Shown here in pieces: positions 8,557 through 16,422 of a stretch of 44,302 nt of DNA; position 1 is the first letter of the stretch; every line of letters starts with the position of its first letter. This stretch comes from Bacteroidota bacterium. GTDB taxonomy: Bacteria; Bacteroidota; Bacteroidia; JABEUT01. Under the pieces are notes generated by a model. It had not been told where the DNA came from. It worked only from the letters and a program-made list of their open reading frames with translations, and made no database searches. The stretch covers positions 1 through 44,302 of the forward strand of contig JAKAOA010000008.1 in NCBI GenBank assembly GCA_021823405.1, read 5' to 3'. The position numbers were made by a program, and so were the translations under genes.

Positions 8557-9231
8557 TTAAAGTTTCAGGAGCGGCTTATCCATCGCAGGAAATTTATTAA
8601 GCCATTCCATTTTCATTGCGGTATAGTAACAGATAATGGTTGACAGCACTCCTACTATGGAGCCGGCATACACATCTATTAAAAAGTGTTCCGACAAATA
8701 CATACGCGAATATGCCACCAGTAAGGCAATTACAAACCATGCAAATTTCGCTATATTACTGCGCATTACAAGTGCAAGAATACAAAATAGGCAAAATGCT
8801 GTGGCGCTATGTCCGGAAGGAAAACTGTTCCAATGATATATCTCCACTCCCGGAACATAGTATAACGACTGGTGCATCTCTCCGAAATACTCCGCAGGGC
8901 GAGCGGCGCCTACAACTTGTTTTATCGTATCGTTTATAATGGTTGATAACAAAAATGCCGCAAGTGATGAAATAACGTATCGCAAACGCAAAAAAGAAAC
9001 ACCAAGGACAACAGGTATAATCAGCCATCCCAACCCGATAAGCGTGCAATAGCGGAAAAAAATATCGAAACCCGGACTATGGTAATTGTTAATGAAGAGA
9101 TGGATTTCGGGCTTATTCCATATAACTAATACAAAGCCGCCGCCGAGCAGAAATATCAGGTAGGGAATAAAGAATGCGTAATTGGCTTTAAAACCCCGGA
9201 ATACAGTCATATCGTTTTGCCGTTCACTCAC
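8557..9231 (-). CDS. PAP2-family membrane phosphatase
   Basis: The 224-residue protein has about six membrane segments and the three phosphatase motifs: K104..RP112 (KQVVGAARP), PSGH at 138-141 and SRMYLSEHFLIDVYAG at 175-190 with the catalytic His and Asp. Such enzymes remove phosphate from phosphatidic acid, undecaprenyl pyrophosphate or lipid A at the periplasmic face of the inner membrane. The particular lipid cannot be assigned. The gene is nineteen bases upstream of fRMsr on the same strand. Confidence 0.9.
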   Translation of the reverse strand: MSERQNDMTVFRGFKANYAFFIPYLIFLLGGGFVLVIWNKPEIHLFINNYHSPGFDIFFRYCTLIGLGWLIIPVVLGVSFLRLRYVISSLAAFLLSTIINDTIKQVVGAARPAEYFGEMHQSLYYVPGVEIYHWNSFPSGHSATAFCLFCILALVMRSNIAKFAWFVIALLVAYSRMYLSEHFLIDVYAGSIVGVLSTIICYYTAMKMEWLNKFPAMDKPLLKL

Positions 9232-9258
9232 CGGTCAGCTATCAGTTTAGGGCAAAAA

Positions 9259-9933
9259 TTATGGGGAACCCAGTGCGTGTTGCAAGTTGTGAATTTGCAA
9301 ATCCCATTCGCGCCGCGCTGATTCACGTTCCTGCTGATTATCTGCAAAATCACTTACTATAAGCCCTACTTCACCGGTAAGGTCGTCTATCTGTATTCTG
9401 AACTCAAAATAACGCTTTTCCGATTGCTCGAGCCAGTGAAATCGAGCAAACTCCTTGTCTTTTATTGCTATTAATCGCGCCTGCTCTTCTTCGTTCTTGT
9501 CCCAAATAAAGGTAAAAACGTTTTCATGTACGTTTACCTTTCTGGCGAACCATTTCTCTAAACCGGCGGCTGTCGAAATAAATTCAAATAATATGTCAGG
9601 GCTTGAACCGACCATATATTCTATTGAGTATAACTCTTTGGGCTTCTTATCCTCCTTTACTTCGCTGGGTAAAGGTTTGGGTAGTGGCTTCAAGCCCGAT
9701 TTTAAGGCGAGGTTTAGTTTAGTTTTCACCTGATTTGCAGTCGCAGCAGCTTTCCCTATAATAGCAGGTTTTGAAGATGTTGTCGCCGTCGCTTTGCTTT
9801 TTTGGAGTTTCGGTGATGCAGTTACCTGTTTCCTTTTCTCTTGAACCGGTAACTTTTTCTTTGGTATTGCCTTCACGGGAGTAACCTTTTTATGCTTTTT
9901 TTCAACAGTTTTCTTAATTTTTTTCATCGCCAT
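9259..9933 (-). CDS. START-like (SRPBCC) protein with basic N-terminal extension
   Basis: About residues 97-224 form the domain (KELYSIEYMVGSSPDILFEF..GLEKWFARKV..) found in Bacteroidota START-like proteins of around 130 residues, a hydrophobic-cavity fold with unknown ligand. The first 95 residues are extra. They are rich in Lys, Pro, Ala and Thr (for example KKIKKTVEKKHKK), low in complexity and probably disordered, so the protein is nearly twice the usual length. The frame is open and uninterrupted from ATG 9933, and I see no better start inside the basic part. It is the first gene of the minus-strand group down to 6353. Confidence 0.75.
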   Translation of the reverse strand: MAMKKIKKTVEKKHKKVTPVKAIPKKKLPVQEKRKQVTASPKLQKSKATATTSSKPAIIGKAAATANQVKTKLNLALKSGLKPLPKPLPSEVKEDKKPKELYSIEYMVGSSPDILFEFISTAAGLEKWFARKVNVHENVFTFIWDKNEEEQARLIAIKDKEFARFHWLEQSEKRYFEFRIQIDDLTGEVGLIVSDFADNQQERESARREWDLQIHNLQHALGSP

Positions 9934-10115
9934 TCGCTAATAAAGTATGGCAATAATATAAAAATTCCTTTAGCAAGGACCTTTTTTTAATAGGACTTAA
10001 CAAATTATTGCATTTGCCGGACGCCTTTGCACCCGTTTCTTTAGGTAGCTTTATCGCGATAGGTTACCGCCGATTATTGCAGACAATCTCCCCCGCATCC
10101 TATTTTATTAAATGT

Positions 10116-10123
10116 TACATTTG
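10116..10123 (+). promoter_or_regulatory. Probable -7 element of the tRNA-Met promoter
   Basis: TACATTTG matches the Bacteroidota -7 consensus TAnnTTTG and ends 17 bases before the tRNA, a sensible distance for a short leader. No clear -33 TTTG is visible at the usual spacing. Confidence 0.45.
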
Positions 10124-10140
10124 CACCCCAAATTTATAAT

Positions 10141-10214
10141 GGCGAGGTAGCTCAGTTGGTAAGAGCGTCGGATTCATAACCCGGAGGTCGAGGGTTCAAT
10201 TCCCTCCCTCGCTA
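10141..10214 (+). tRNA. tRNA-Met (anticodon CAU)
   Basis: The 74-base cloverleaf can be drawn by hand: acceptor GGCGAGG pairs with CCTCGCT (first pair G-U), D-stem GCTC/GAGC, anticodon loop TTCATAA with CAU, and T-stem GAGGG/CCCTC enclosing TTCAATT; the discriminator is A. CCA is not encoded. The base pair next to the anticodon loop is an A-C mismatch. The acceptor and D-arm favour an elongator tRNA rather than the initiator. A CAU tRNA could also be the lysidine-modified isoleucine species, which sequence alone does not fully exclude. Confidence 0.92.
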
Positions 10215-10230
10215 CTAATTACAGCCTGAA

Positions 10231-10260
10231 AGCCCTAATAATATAGGGCTGTTATATTTT
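10231..10260 (+). terminator. Hairpin with T-rich tail after tRNA-Met
   Basis: AGCCCTA (10231-10237) and TAGGGCT (10244-10250) form a 7-bp stem with a 6-base loop, followed by GTTATATTTT. This may terminate the tRNA transcript. The tail is not a pure T-run, so the call is tentative. Hairpins in this position beside a tRNA can also be remnants of an integration site. Confidence 0.4.
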
Positions 10261-10301
10261 CGGGTAACAAAATAGTAACAAAATTGCCCTTAAATGGCAT
10301 C

Positions 10302-10956
10302 CTAAGCAGCATTTGCTTCCATTAAATCATCGAGGAAGGGCATAATCATTTCAGCCACTTGCTCCTTTGTTAGTCGGGTATCTAACCATTCATGCTCCTT
10401 TTCTTTCGGGATTATTAAGGGCATACGTTTTTTTGTATTGTGTATGACTGTCATTAATGGGTTAGCGGGGACCGTAATAATACTAAAGCCTTTTATTATC
10501 TCTCCGGTGTTGGGGTTTACCCATTCATCATATAGGCCACCTTAAGAATAAGGCTTTTCGTCTTTTGATGTTATAAGGTATTTTATTTTAATCTCTCCTT
10601 TGCCCGTTGATTTCGGTTGGTGGTGCCATTCATAAAAGCCGTCTGATATTACCAAACACCGTTTCTTTAGTATGGTCCTGAATGAAGGTTTTGAAAAGAT
10701 AGTTTCACCGACAGCGTTAAGTGTCCGGTTTGCCAATCTCTTTTGCCTGTGCCTCATCTTTTACCCATGAGGGTGTTAACCCCCATTGCATTAATACTGA
10801 TTCATACGGATTTTCTTCTGTAAAAACAGGCCACTTAGGGTGTGTAAAGCCTGACACCTGATAATAACCATGCGATAAATAAACGTCCTCTTGTTTTACG
10901 GGGTATTTTTCCTGTAATGCCTTTATTCGCTGCTTTGCCGCAAGATTATAACACAT
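10302..10956 (-). pseudogene. Broken SRAP (SOS response-associated peptidase, YedK/HMCES) gene
   Basis: Three pieces on the minus strand together cover a whole SRAP protein of about 218 residues. The first (from ATG 10956) starts MCYNLA with the catalytic Cys2 and includes MQWGLTPSWVKD. The frame then slips between about 10720 and 10757, and the second piece continues RTLNAVGETIFSKPSFR and SDGFYEWH. An in-frame TAA at 10540-10542 interrupts KPYS*GGLYDEW, after which the third piece runs through the active-site-like IHNTKKRMPLII to a stop at 10302. SRAP proteins cross-link to abasic sites in single-stranded DNA. One frameshift plus one nonsense codon argue for a decayed gene unless the assembly is wrong. 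Confidence 0.85.
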
Positions 10957-11236
10957 CTTTTATGTTTATTATTAGAATCCATATATCCCAACCAATGAAT
11001 AGTATTGAAGCTATTGAAATGATTAATATTTGAATTGTTTTAATTCTGCTACTAATATTGAAAGACCAAAAGAAGATTATCCCTTGAATAACTATTGTTG
11101 AGCAGCTATACACTAACCAAAATGCAATACGAAAAAGCATTGAAAAGTTCACGTGGAAAACCATATAAGCGATGGTCAATAAATTTAAGATAAATGCAAT
11201 TCCACTTAACCACCTTGCAATTTTTTCTTTAGTCAT
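10946..11236 (-). CDS. Small membrane protein, function unknown
   Basis: The 96-residue protein has three clear hydrophobic segments (about 9-27, 33-56 and 68-92) and a basic N-terminus (MTKEKIARW). It matches no family I recognise. Its last 11 bases overlap the start of the broken SRAP gene, so the two were probably one transcription unit. Because the neighbour is decayed, this gene may also be non-essential accessory DNA. Confidence 0.5.
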   Translation of the reverse strand: MTKEKIARWLSGIAFILNLLTIAYMVFHVNFSMLFRIAFWLVYSCSTIVIQGIIFFWSFNISSRIKTIQILIISIASILFIGWDIWILIINIKDVL

Positions 11237-11347
11237 TCTAAATCTGAATCGTTAGCAAATTACTTACCCGTACCCGCTAAGCTGTGCTTAGTTGGACAAT
11301 TATCGGTTAAACTGTGCTTATTTCCTTTCATTAGTTTTTTATTCTTA

Positions 11348-11379
11348 AACCTGACAGGAGAATACCTACCTGTCAGGTT
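11348..11379. repeat. 11-bp perfect inverted repeat between genes
   Basis: AACCTGACAGG (11348-11358) and CCTGTCAGGTT (11369-11379) flank a 10-base loop, 32 bases beyond the stop of the SDR gene read on the minus strand. It may act as a transcript-end hairpin. No T-run follows on either strand, so it is not a classic intrinsic terminator. Confidence 0.6.
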
Positions 11380-11410
11380 ATTCGAGTAGCTGCCCCCGAC
11401 GAAGCCGTCC

Positions 11411-12205
11411 TTACATTCCGTAGTGTCCTTTAATTATCCCGAAAAACATTTTTGGAGAAACAATATTTTTTACGGTAACTGCAAGTTTCTGGTCAAATTT
11501 TCCGGTAAGGTACCGGTGTTTGGGATTAGGATTTCTGATTATTTTAGAAATTAATTCCGCTACCTTTTTGGGGTCGGCGCCGCCCGTTTCATCCTTCTCA
11601 ATTATCTTCAGACAGTCCTTAAACTTTTCGTAGTTTTCCCCCATTCTTTCATTGAATATGCGGCTTCCTGTAAATCCGGTTTTATAGTCGCCGGGGTTTA
11701 CCAGAACAAGTTTTATACCGCTGCCCTGCAGTTCAAACCGCAGCCCCTGCGAATAGCCCTCTATGGCGAATTTGGTGGCGCTGTAAAAGGTTTGAAAGGG
11801 AATGCTGAAAATTCCGGCTAAAGAGCTCATATTGATGATTAACCCCTCTTTTTGTTTTCGCATGATGGGCAGTACCTCGTGGGTTAAATTGACCATTCCG
11901 AAAAAGTTGGTATCAAATATTTTATGAATCTCCGCTTCGGTTGTCATTTCGGTTTCGCCTGCTATGCCCATACCGGCATTATTAACCAGCACATCTATCC
12001 TATTTTCTTTCTTGTAAACGGTCTCTACCGCTTTTTTTATTGATTCGCTGCTGGTAACATCCATCACCAGCATCTGGTAAGGAAGTTTTTCGTTTACAGT
12101 TTTCCTGCTGGTTCCGTAAACCTGATGCCCTTCCTGCGAAAGAAGCGTGGCTATTTGTTTGCCAAAACCCGATGATGCTCCGGTGATAAGTACTACTTTT
12201 TTCAT
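11411..12205 (-). CDS. Short-chain dehydrogenase/reductase (SDR)
   Basis: From ATG 12205 the protein is 264 residues. It has the classical SDR signatures: cofactor loop TGASSGFG at 8-15, NNAG around 75-78, a catalytic serine near 128 (NMSSLAG) and Tyr141/Lys145 (YSATK). The open frame extends 17 codons further upstream (to 12256), but that extra stretch has no conserved character and the ATG directly before KKVVLITG is the natural start. It is an NAD(P)-dependent oxidoreductase with unknown substrate. The gene stands alone, with repeats on both sides. Confidence 0.9.
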   Translation of the reverse strand: MKKVVLITGASSGFGKQIATLLSQEGHQVYGTSRKTVNEKLPYQMLVMDVTSSESIKKAVETVYKKENRIDVLVNNAGMGIAGETEMTTEAEIHKIFDTNFFGMVNLTHEVLPIMRKQKEGLIINMSSLAGIFSIPFQTFYSATKFAIEGYSQGLRFELQGSGIKLVLVNPGDYKTGFTGSRIFNERMGENYEKFKDCLKIIEKDETGGADPKKVAELISKIIRNPNPKHRYLTGKFDQKLAVTVKNIVSPKMFFGIIKGHYGM

Positions 12206-12259
12206 AAGTTTAATTTGAAGAATAACGGTCAAAGATAGAAAATATACCGACCACAATCG

Positions 12260-12279
12260 AACCCGATAGCTATCGGGTT
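12260..12279. repeat. 20-bp perfect palindrome (CCCGATA/TATCGGG family)
   Basis: AACCCGATAGCTATCGGGTT reads the same on both strands. The same CCCGATA..TATCGGG core occurs near 12337 and 26625, and a shorter form at 17636, always between genes. Confidence 0.9.
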
Positions 12280-12295
12280 GCTAAAAATTCACAAA

Positions 12296-12385
12296 CCCTG
12301 TACAGCGTAGTTTAGTGAAGAGTGGAAGTTGGGCGCCCCGGTATCTATCGGGAAGCGATCGCAAAATCACCTGGGAGCAGTATAA
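12296..12385 (+). repeat. Dispersed repeat, copy A
   Basis: From CCCTGT at 12296 this runs through GTTTAGTGAAGAGTGG, GTTGGGCG, the palindrome CCCGGTATCTATCGGG (12337-12352), GCAAAATCAC (12361-12370) and GCAGTATAA (12377-12385). The order CCCTGT..GTTTA..GTTGGGCG..palindrome..GCAAAATCAC is shared with the inverted copy at 26609-26684. Upstream markers CCGACCACAATCG (12247) and AAAATTCACAAA (12284) are shared with the copy at 13768. It contains no coding capacity. Confidence 0.75.
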
Positions 12386-12562
12386 ATGTATTTTATAATT
12401 TTGAGAATAAAGAGTATGCCTTACTTTAAGGAAGTAGGGAGAATTTTTCCATCTGATTTTACGAAATTTCCGACTGCGGCATTGTAGGGAGGATAGTCCA
12501 GACAAATGAATACCTACATGCGGGTAAAGTTGAAATAGCTTATCTTTACATTATGAAGATAA

Positions 12563-13711
12563 ATGCAGATGAGTAAAAAAGGAAGAATACTGGTAGCTAT
12601 GAGCGGAGGAGTGGACAGTTCCGTTGCCGCATTGCTGCTTCATGAGCAGGGCTATGAGGTGATAGGCATTACCATGAAAACATGGGACTACGCCTCTTCA
12701 GGCGGCGTTAAAAAAGAAACGGGCTGCTGCAGTTTGGATTCCATAAACGACGCCCGCAGCATGGCGGTAAAGTTCGGATTTCCACACTATATTCTCGACC
12801 TGCGCGGCGAATTCGGCGACAGTATAATAAATAATTTTGTGGATGAGTACCTTGCAGGCAGGACCCCAAACCCGTGTATTTTATGCAACACTCATATAAA
12901 ATGGGAAGCCCTGCTGAAACGCGCCGACCAGCTCGAATGCGAGTATATTGCTACAGGTCATTATGCCAAAGTGAGATATGAGGAAAAACACGATCCTTCA
13001 TCCGGTAGCGGCAGATATATAGTGTCGAAGGGTGTTGATGAGAATAAAGACCAGTCCTATGTGCTCTGGGGGCTTACACAGGAAAGTATCAAAAGAACAA
13101 TTTTCCCGCTCGGCGAGTACCGGAAGCCCGAAGTGAGAAAGGTAGCGCTTGATAGCGGCTTTAAAAACCTGGCGCAAAAAAAGGAGAGTTACGAAATATG
13201 TTTCATCCCCGATAATGATTACCGTGCCTTTCTGAAAAACAGAGTGCAGGGACTGGAAGAAAAAGTGAACGACGGCAAATTTGTTCTTGCCGACGGTACC
13301 GAGGTAGGCAGTCACAAGGGCTACCCCTTCTACACAATCGGACAAAGAAAAGGGCTTGAAATAGCGCTTGGCGAACCCATGTTCGTTAAAGAGGTAATAC
13401 CCGGTAAAAATGTTGTGGTGCTCGGTCGGAAGGAGGAACTTCAAAACGATTCGATGACAGTGGTAAGGTATAATCTGATAAAATATTCAAAGCTGCCGTT
13501 TCCGATGGAGGCGCACGCTAAAATACGTTACAAGGACGCGGGTGCGCCGGCAACCATCACAGAATGCGGGGATAAAATTCAGGTTGACTTTCACCGAAAA
13601 GTAAGCGCCATAACGCCCGGGCAGTCCGCCGTATTTTACGAAGGCGATGATATAATAGGGGGAGGTTTTATCGAACGGGGTACAACCGTTAAAAATGAGA
13701 ACAATGCTTAG
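12563..13711 (+). CDS. mnmA: tRNA-specific 2-thiouridylase MnmA
   Basis: The 382-residue protein has the PP-loop SGGVDSS (14-20), NPCILCN with Cys108 aligning with the catalytic cysteine, the YEICFIPD motif with the second cysteine (Cys213), and TGHYA. It adenylates and thiolates U34 of tRNA Lys, Glu and Gln at position 2 in the cytoplasm. A second ATG two codons downstream (12569) gives MSKKGRILVAMSGG and may be the true start. A TATCTTTA near the start is close to the -7 consensus, but the spacing to any -33 box is poor. Confidence 0.96.
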   Translation: MQMSKKGRILVAMSGGVDSSVAALLLHEQGYEVIGITMKTWDYASSGGVKKETGCCSLDSINDARSMAVKFGFPHYILDLRGEFGDSIINNFVDEYLAGRTPNPCILCNTHIKWEALLKRADQLECEYIATGHYAKVRYEEKHDPSSGSGRYIVSKGVDENKDQSYVLWGLTQESIKRTIFPLGEYRKPEVRKVALDSGFKNLAQKKESYEICFIPDNDYRAFLKNRVQGLEEKVNDGKFVLADGTEVGSHKGYPFYTIGQRKGLEIALGEPMFVKEVIPGKNVVVLGRKEELQNDSMTVVRYNLIKYSKLPFPMEAHAKIRYKDAGAPATITECGDKIQVDFHRKVSAITPGQSAVFYEGDDIIGGGFIERGTTVKNENNA

Positions 13712-13735
13712 CAACTGCCAAATATTGTCAAGATT

Positions 13736-14530
13736 ATGAGATTCCGATATCTGCGCTTGCAGTTATGCCGACCACAATTGTATTTGAGAAAATTCACAAA
13801 TTCAAAGCATCGGTATAAATTCTCGTACAGGTATTTTGCTTTCGCAAAATCACTTACGGGCAGTATAATATCCATTCCGCTATTGTTGTTTTACATTGCC
13901 GGCTGCAAAAAGGACCAACCTGTTCCACCTATCAATTATGGCTATAATTATTTCCCCAATAACATAGGGCATTGGGTAGTTTACCATTGCGATTCCATTG
14001 TATATGATGCTTTTAATGATAACATTTATTCATATTCCTATTATCTCGAAGAGGTAATTAATTCATATATTACCGATAATTCAGGGAGGCAGACACAACT
14101 CGTTTACCGGTATTACAGAGATACCCCTACCGCAAATTGGCAACTTAAGAAAATATGGACAGCGAATCTTACCAACACCGATGCTGAAAGAGTAGAAGAC
14201 AATATTCGTTATGTAAAACTAACCTTTCCGGCACAGATGAACGCCTCGGAATGGAATGGCAATGAGTTCAATACCCTGCCGGCATGGCAGTATCAATATA
14301 CCGCTGTGGATGTGCCTATTACATTAAACAATATCTTCTTCGATTCCACCCTAACTGTACTACAGTTCAGCAATGTGAACCTGTTACAGAATCAATTTTA
14401 TGAAGAACAATACGCCCGCAACACCGGTTTGATATATAAACAGATTATCGACCTTACGGCTCCCGGCATCGATTCGCCTATGCGCGGCGGAGTTATGTAT
14501 TACCAAACTTATGTAGCTTCGGGAAACTAA
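13736..14530 (+). CDS. Hypothetical lipoprotein
   Basis: The 264-residue frame has a hydrophobic stretch SIISIPLLLFYIAGC followed by KKD. This looks like a lipoprotein leader with lipid-attachment Cys57, followed by a beta-rich mature part (NYGYNYFPNNIGHWVVYHCDSI...) of a type common in uncharacterised Bacteroidota lipoproteins. About 40 residues precede the leader, unusually many, and no in-frame ATG lies closer. This N-terminal stretch coincides with copy B of the dispersed repeat, so the original start may have been replaced or a non-ATG start is used. Function unknown. Confidence 0.65.
   Translation: MRFRYLRLQLCRPQLYLRKFTNSKHRYKFSYRYFAFAKSLTGSIISIPLLLFYIAGCKKDQPVPPINYGYNYFPNNIGHWVVYHCDSIVYDAFNDNIYSYSYYLEEVINSYITDNSGRQTQLVYRYYRDTPTANWQLKKIWTANLTNTDAERVEDNIRYVKLTFPAQMNASEWNGNEFNTLPAWQYQYTAVDVPITLNNIFFDSTLTVLQFSNVNLLQNQFYEEQYARNTGLIYKQIIDLTAPGIDSPMRGGVMYYQTYVASGN
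13768..13868 (+). repeat. Dispersed repeat, copy B (inside a coding frame)
   Basis: CCGACCACAATTG (13768), AAAATTCACAAA (13789) and GCAAAATCACTTACGGGCAG followed by TATAA (13844-13868) match copy A in order. The last block is 21 of 25 identical. Copy B lacks both palindromes; the gap between the first two blocks is exactly 16 bases shorter than in copy A, the length of CCCGATAGCTATCGGG. It overlaps the first 45 codons of the lipoprotein frame. Confidence 0.65.
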
Positions 14531-14622
14531 CCGGTAAAGGAGAAGCGCCGCCCGGATAGTCCGATAAATAAACAGTTGGTGAAATCATTTGATGCATTCC
14601 GATTATTTTACTTATGTTTGCG

Positions 14623-14630
14623 CCTAAACT
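14623..14630 (+). promoter_or_regulatory. Probable -7 element for the CMAS-like gene
   Basis: TATGTTTG matches TAnnTTTG and ends 15 bases before the ATG at 14646. No -33 TTTG at standard spacing is visible. Confidence 0.35.
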
Positions 14631-14645
14631 TCAAATAAATAAAAC

Positions 14646-15569
14646 ATGGCAGTACAGAGCGATTTAGATGCGCACTACACGGTAATGGATGAAATATTCC
14701 GCTTGAGCCTTGGAGAAATGGGGGCTTACAGCGCCGCCCGTTTCGACGGCGATTTCTCTATGACGCTTGCAGCGGCACAGGAGAAAAAACACAAATTCAT
14801 TGTTGATAATTGCAATATTAAAAAAGGTTCTAAAGTGCTTGATATGGGCTGCGGATGGGGCGCTTTTATCAATTACATGAACAAGATGGGTGTGAATACC
14901 TATGGAGCAGTATTGGCAAAAGGACAAGCTGATGCATGTATTAAAAACGGCTTGAACGTGAAACACATGGATACCAAACTGATAACACCGGAAACATTCG
15001 GCAAGTTTGATGCGGTAACAGCAATGGGCAGTCCCGAACACCTTTGTTCCGTGGAAGAATATAAGGCAGGCAAACAAAAGGAAGTATATGAAACATACAT
15101 GAAACAGGTTGCCAGTTTGTTGCCCATAGGAGGCCGCTTTTATTGCCAAACTATGGTCTTTGGTCCCGCTATGGTTAAATTTGAAGACATTCCCTTCGGT
15201 AAGGTAGATATTTATAAGAAAGAATTTACCAACGAGGAGCTGATGGCTATTATCTGTGATGTGTTCCCCGGCTCATGGCTGCCATACGGAAGCGAGGGCT
15301 TGACCGAACCCGCAAGCAAGTATTTCAAACTCGTTCATATTGACAGCGGACGGCTCGATTATATGGAGACAATAGAAAGATGGTCGGAAGCATTTTTAAA
15401 ACCGAATCTGAAGAAATACCTGTATTTTGCCACACTTATACCACGCTACCTGACTAAAAAGTCCTTCCGCGACTTCATTCAGCGATGGAATACCGACGCC
15501 AACCTCATCATATTTGAACGAAAGATATTCGAGCACTATAGGATGGTATTTGAAAAGGTGAGGGATTAA
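14646..15569 (+). CDS. CMAS-like SAM-dependent methyltransferase
   Basis: The 307-residue protein has SAM motif [11 protein letters not shown] at 63-72, a post-motif [11 protein letters not shown] where cyclopropane synthases have SIGMFEHV, and the C-terminal [26 protein letters not shown] that resembles the end of cyclopropane-fatty-acid synthases. It is shorter than the E. coli enzyme (about 380 residues) and lacks the long N-terminal part. It probably modifies a lipid or small molecule; cyclopropanation is not established. It stands 35 bases before pdxJ and may be co-transcribed with it. Confidence 0.8.
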   Translation: MAVQSDLDAHYTVMDEIFRLSLGEMGAYSAARFDGDFSMTLAAAQEKKHKFIVDNCNIKKGSKVLDMGCGWGAFINYMNKMGVNTYGAVLAKGQADACIKNGLNVKHMDTKLITPETFGKFDAVTAMGSPEHLCSVEEYKAGKQKEVYETYMKQVASLLPIGGRFYCQTMVFGPAMVKFEDIPFGKVDIYKKEFTNEELMAIICDVFPGSWLPYGSEGLTEPASKYFKLVHIDSGRLDYMETIERWSEAFLKPNLKKYLYFATLIPRYLTKKSFRDFIQRWNTDANLIIFERKIFEHYRMVFEKVRD

Positions 15570-15604
15570 TCACTGCCAACGATGGCTTTGTGTATTCTGC
15601 ATGT

Positions 15605-16318
15605 ATGACAAAGCTTAGCGTAAATATCAACAAAATAGCCCTGTTGCGGAATTCGCGCGGCGGTAACCTGCCTGATGTACTGAAAGCAGCCCTCGACTGC
15701 GAACGGTTCGGTGCCCAGGGTATTACTGTACATCCGCGCCCCGATGAAAGGCATATACGCTACAGCGACGTAAGGGAACTTAAACCCATTCTCTCAACCG
15801 AATTCAATATTGAGGGCTACCCTTCGGAGAAATTCCTTGACCTTGTGCATGAAGTTAAACCGCACCAGGTTACCCTTGTACCAGATGCGCCCGATGCCTT
15901 AACTTCCAATGCGGGCTGGGATACAATAAAAAACAAAGCGCTTCTCAAGGAGGTTATTGAACGCCTTAAAAAAGATAATATCCGTACTTCCATTTTTGTT
16001 GACACCGACCTCGACCAGATAGAAGGCGCAGCAGCTACCGGAACCGACCGTGTGGAGTTATACACCGAGAATTATGCGGCAGCTTATCCATTAAACCCCG
16101 AAGTCGCTGTTGAACCATATCGGAAAGCAGCGCACAGGGCTCATAAATATGGTCTTGGCATAAATGCCGGGCACGACTTGAACCTGCACAACCTATCATT
16201 CTTTAACAAAAATATAGCCCACCTTGCAGAAGTTTCCATCGGTCATGCACTTATATCCGACGCCCTTTACCTTGGCTTGGAGAACACTGTGCGGCTCTAT
16301 ATGCGGCAGTTACAGTAA
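15605..16318 (+). CDS. pdxJ: Pyridoxine 5'-phosphate synthase PdxJ
   Basis: From ATG 15605 the protein is 237 residues, the family length. It shows the conserved start [18 protein letters not shown], the phosphate-binding and catalytic [13 protein letters not shown], a FVDTDLDQI strand and the late [11 protein letters not shown] motif with the catalytic histidine. It condenses 1-deoxy-xylulose 5-phosphate with 3-amino-2-oxopropyl phosphate in vitamin B6 synthesis. A GTG five codons upstream would also be in frame, but [10 protein letters not shown] is the usual family start. Confidence 0.96.
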   Translation: MTKLSVNINKIALLRNSRGGNLPDVLKAALDCERFGAQGITVHPRPDERHIRYSDVRELKPILSTEFNIEGYPSEKFLDLVHEVKPHQVTLVPDAPDALTSNAGWDTIKNKALLKEVIERLKKDNIRTSIFVDTDLDQIEGAAATGTDRVELYTENYAAAYPLNPEVAVEPYRKAAHRAHKYGLGINAGHDLNLHNLSFFNKNIAHLAEVSIGHALISDALYLGLENTVRLYMRQLQ

Positions 16319-16422
16319 ACTACCTTATAACCGTGTATCAGATTCCTGATTTTTAGAAAATTTGTATCTTTATACGCTCGCTCGATTTTACGGTAACTCT
16401 CATAATATATTATTAAATCTCC

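Larger units (their letters stand above)
12206..12562. other. Intergenic region carrying copy A of a dispersed repeat
   Basis: This 357-base gap contains no credible gene. It holds a 20-bp perfect palindrome (12260-12279), a second related palindrome (12337-12352) and the repeat described separately as copy A. A short minus-strand frame over 12281-12505 runs across the repeat and has no protein-like features. Confidence 0.6.

Noticed and set aside
12281-12505. Minus-strand frame between SDR and mnmA
   Set aside because: It overlaps repeat copy A, has no protein-like pattern and no start signal.
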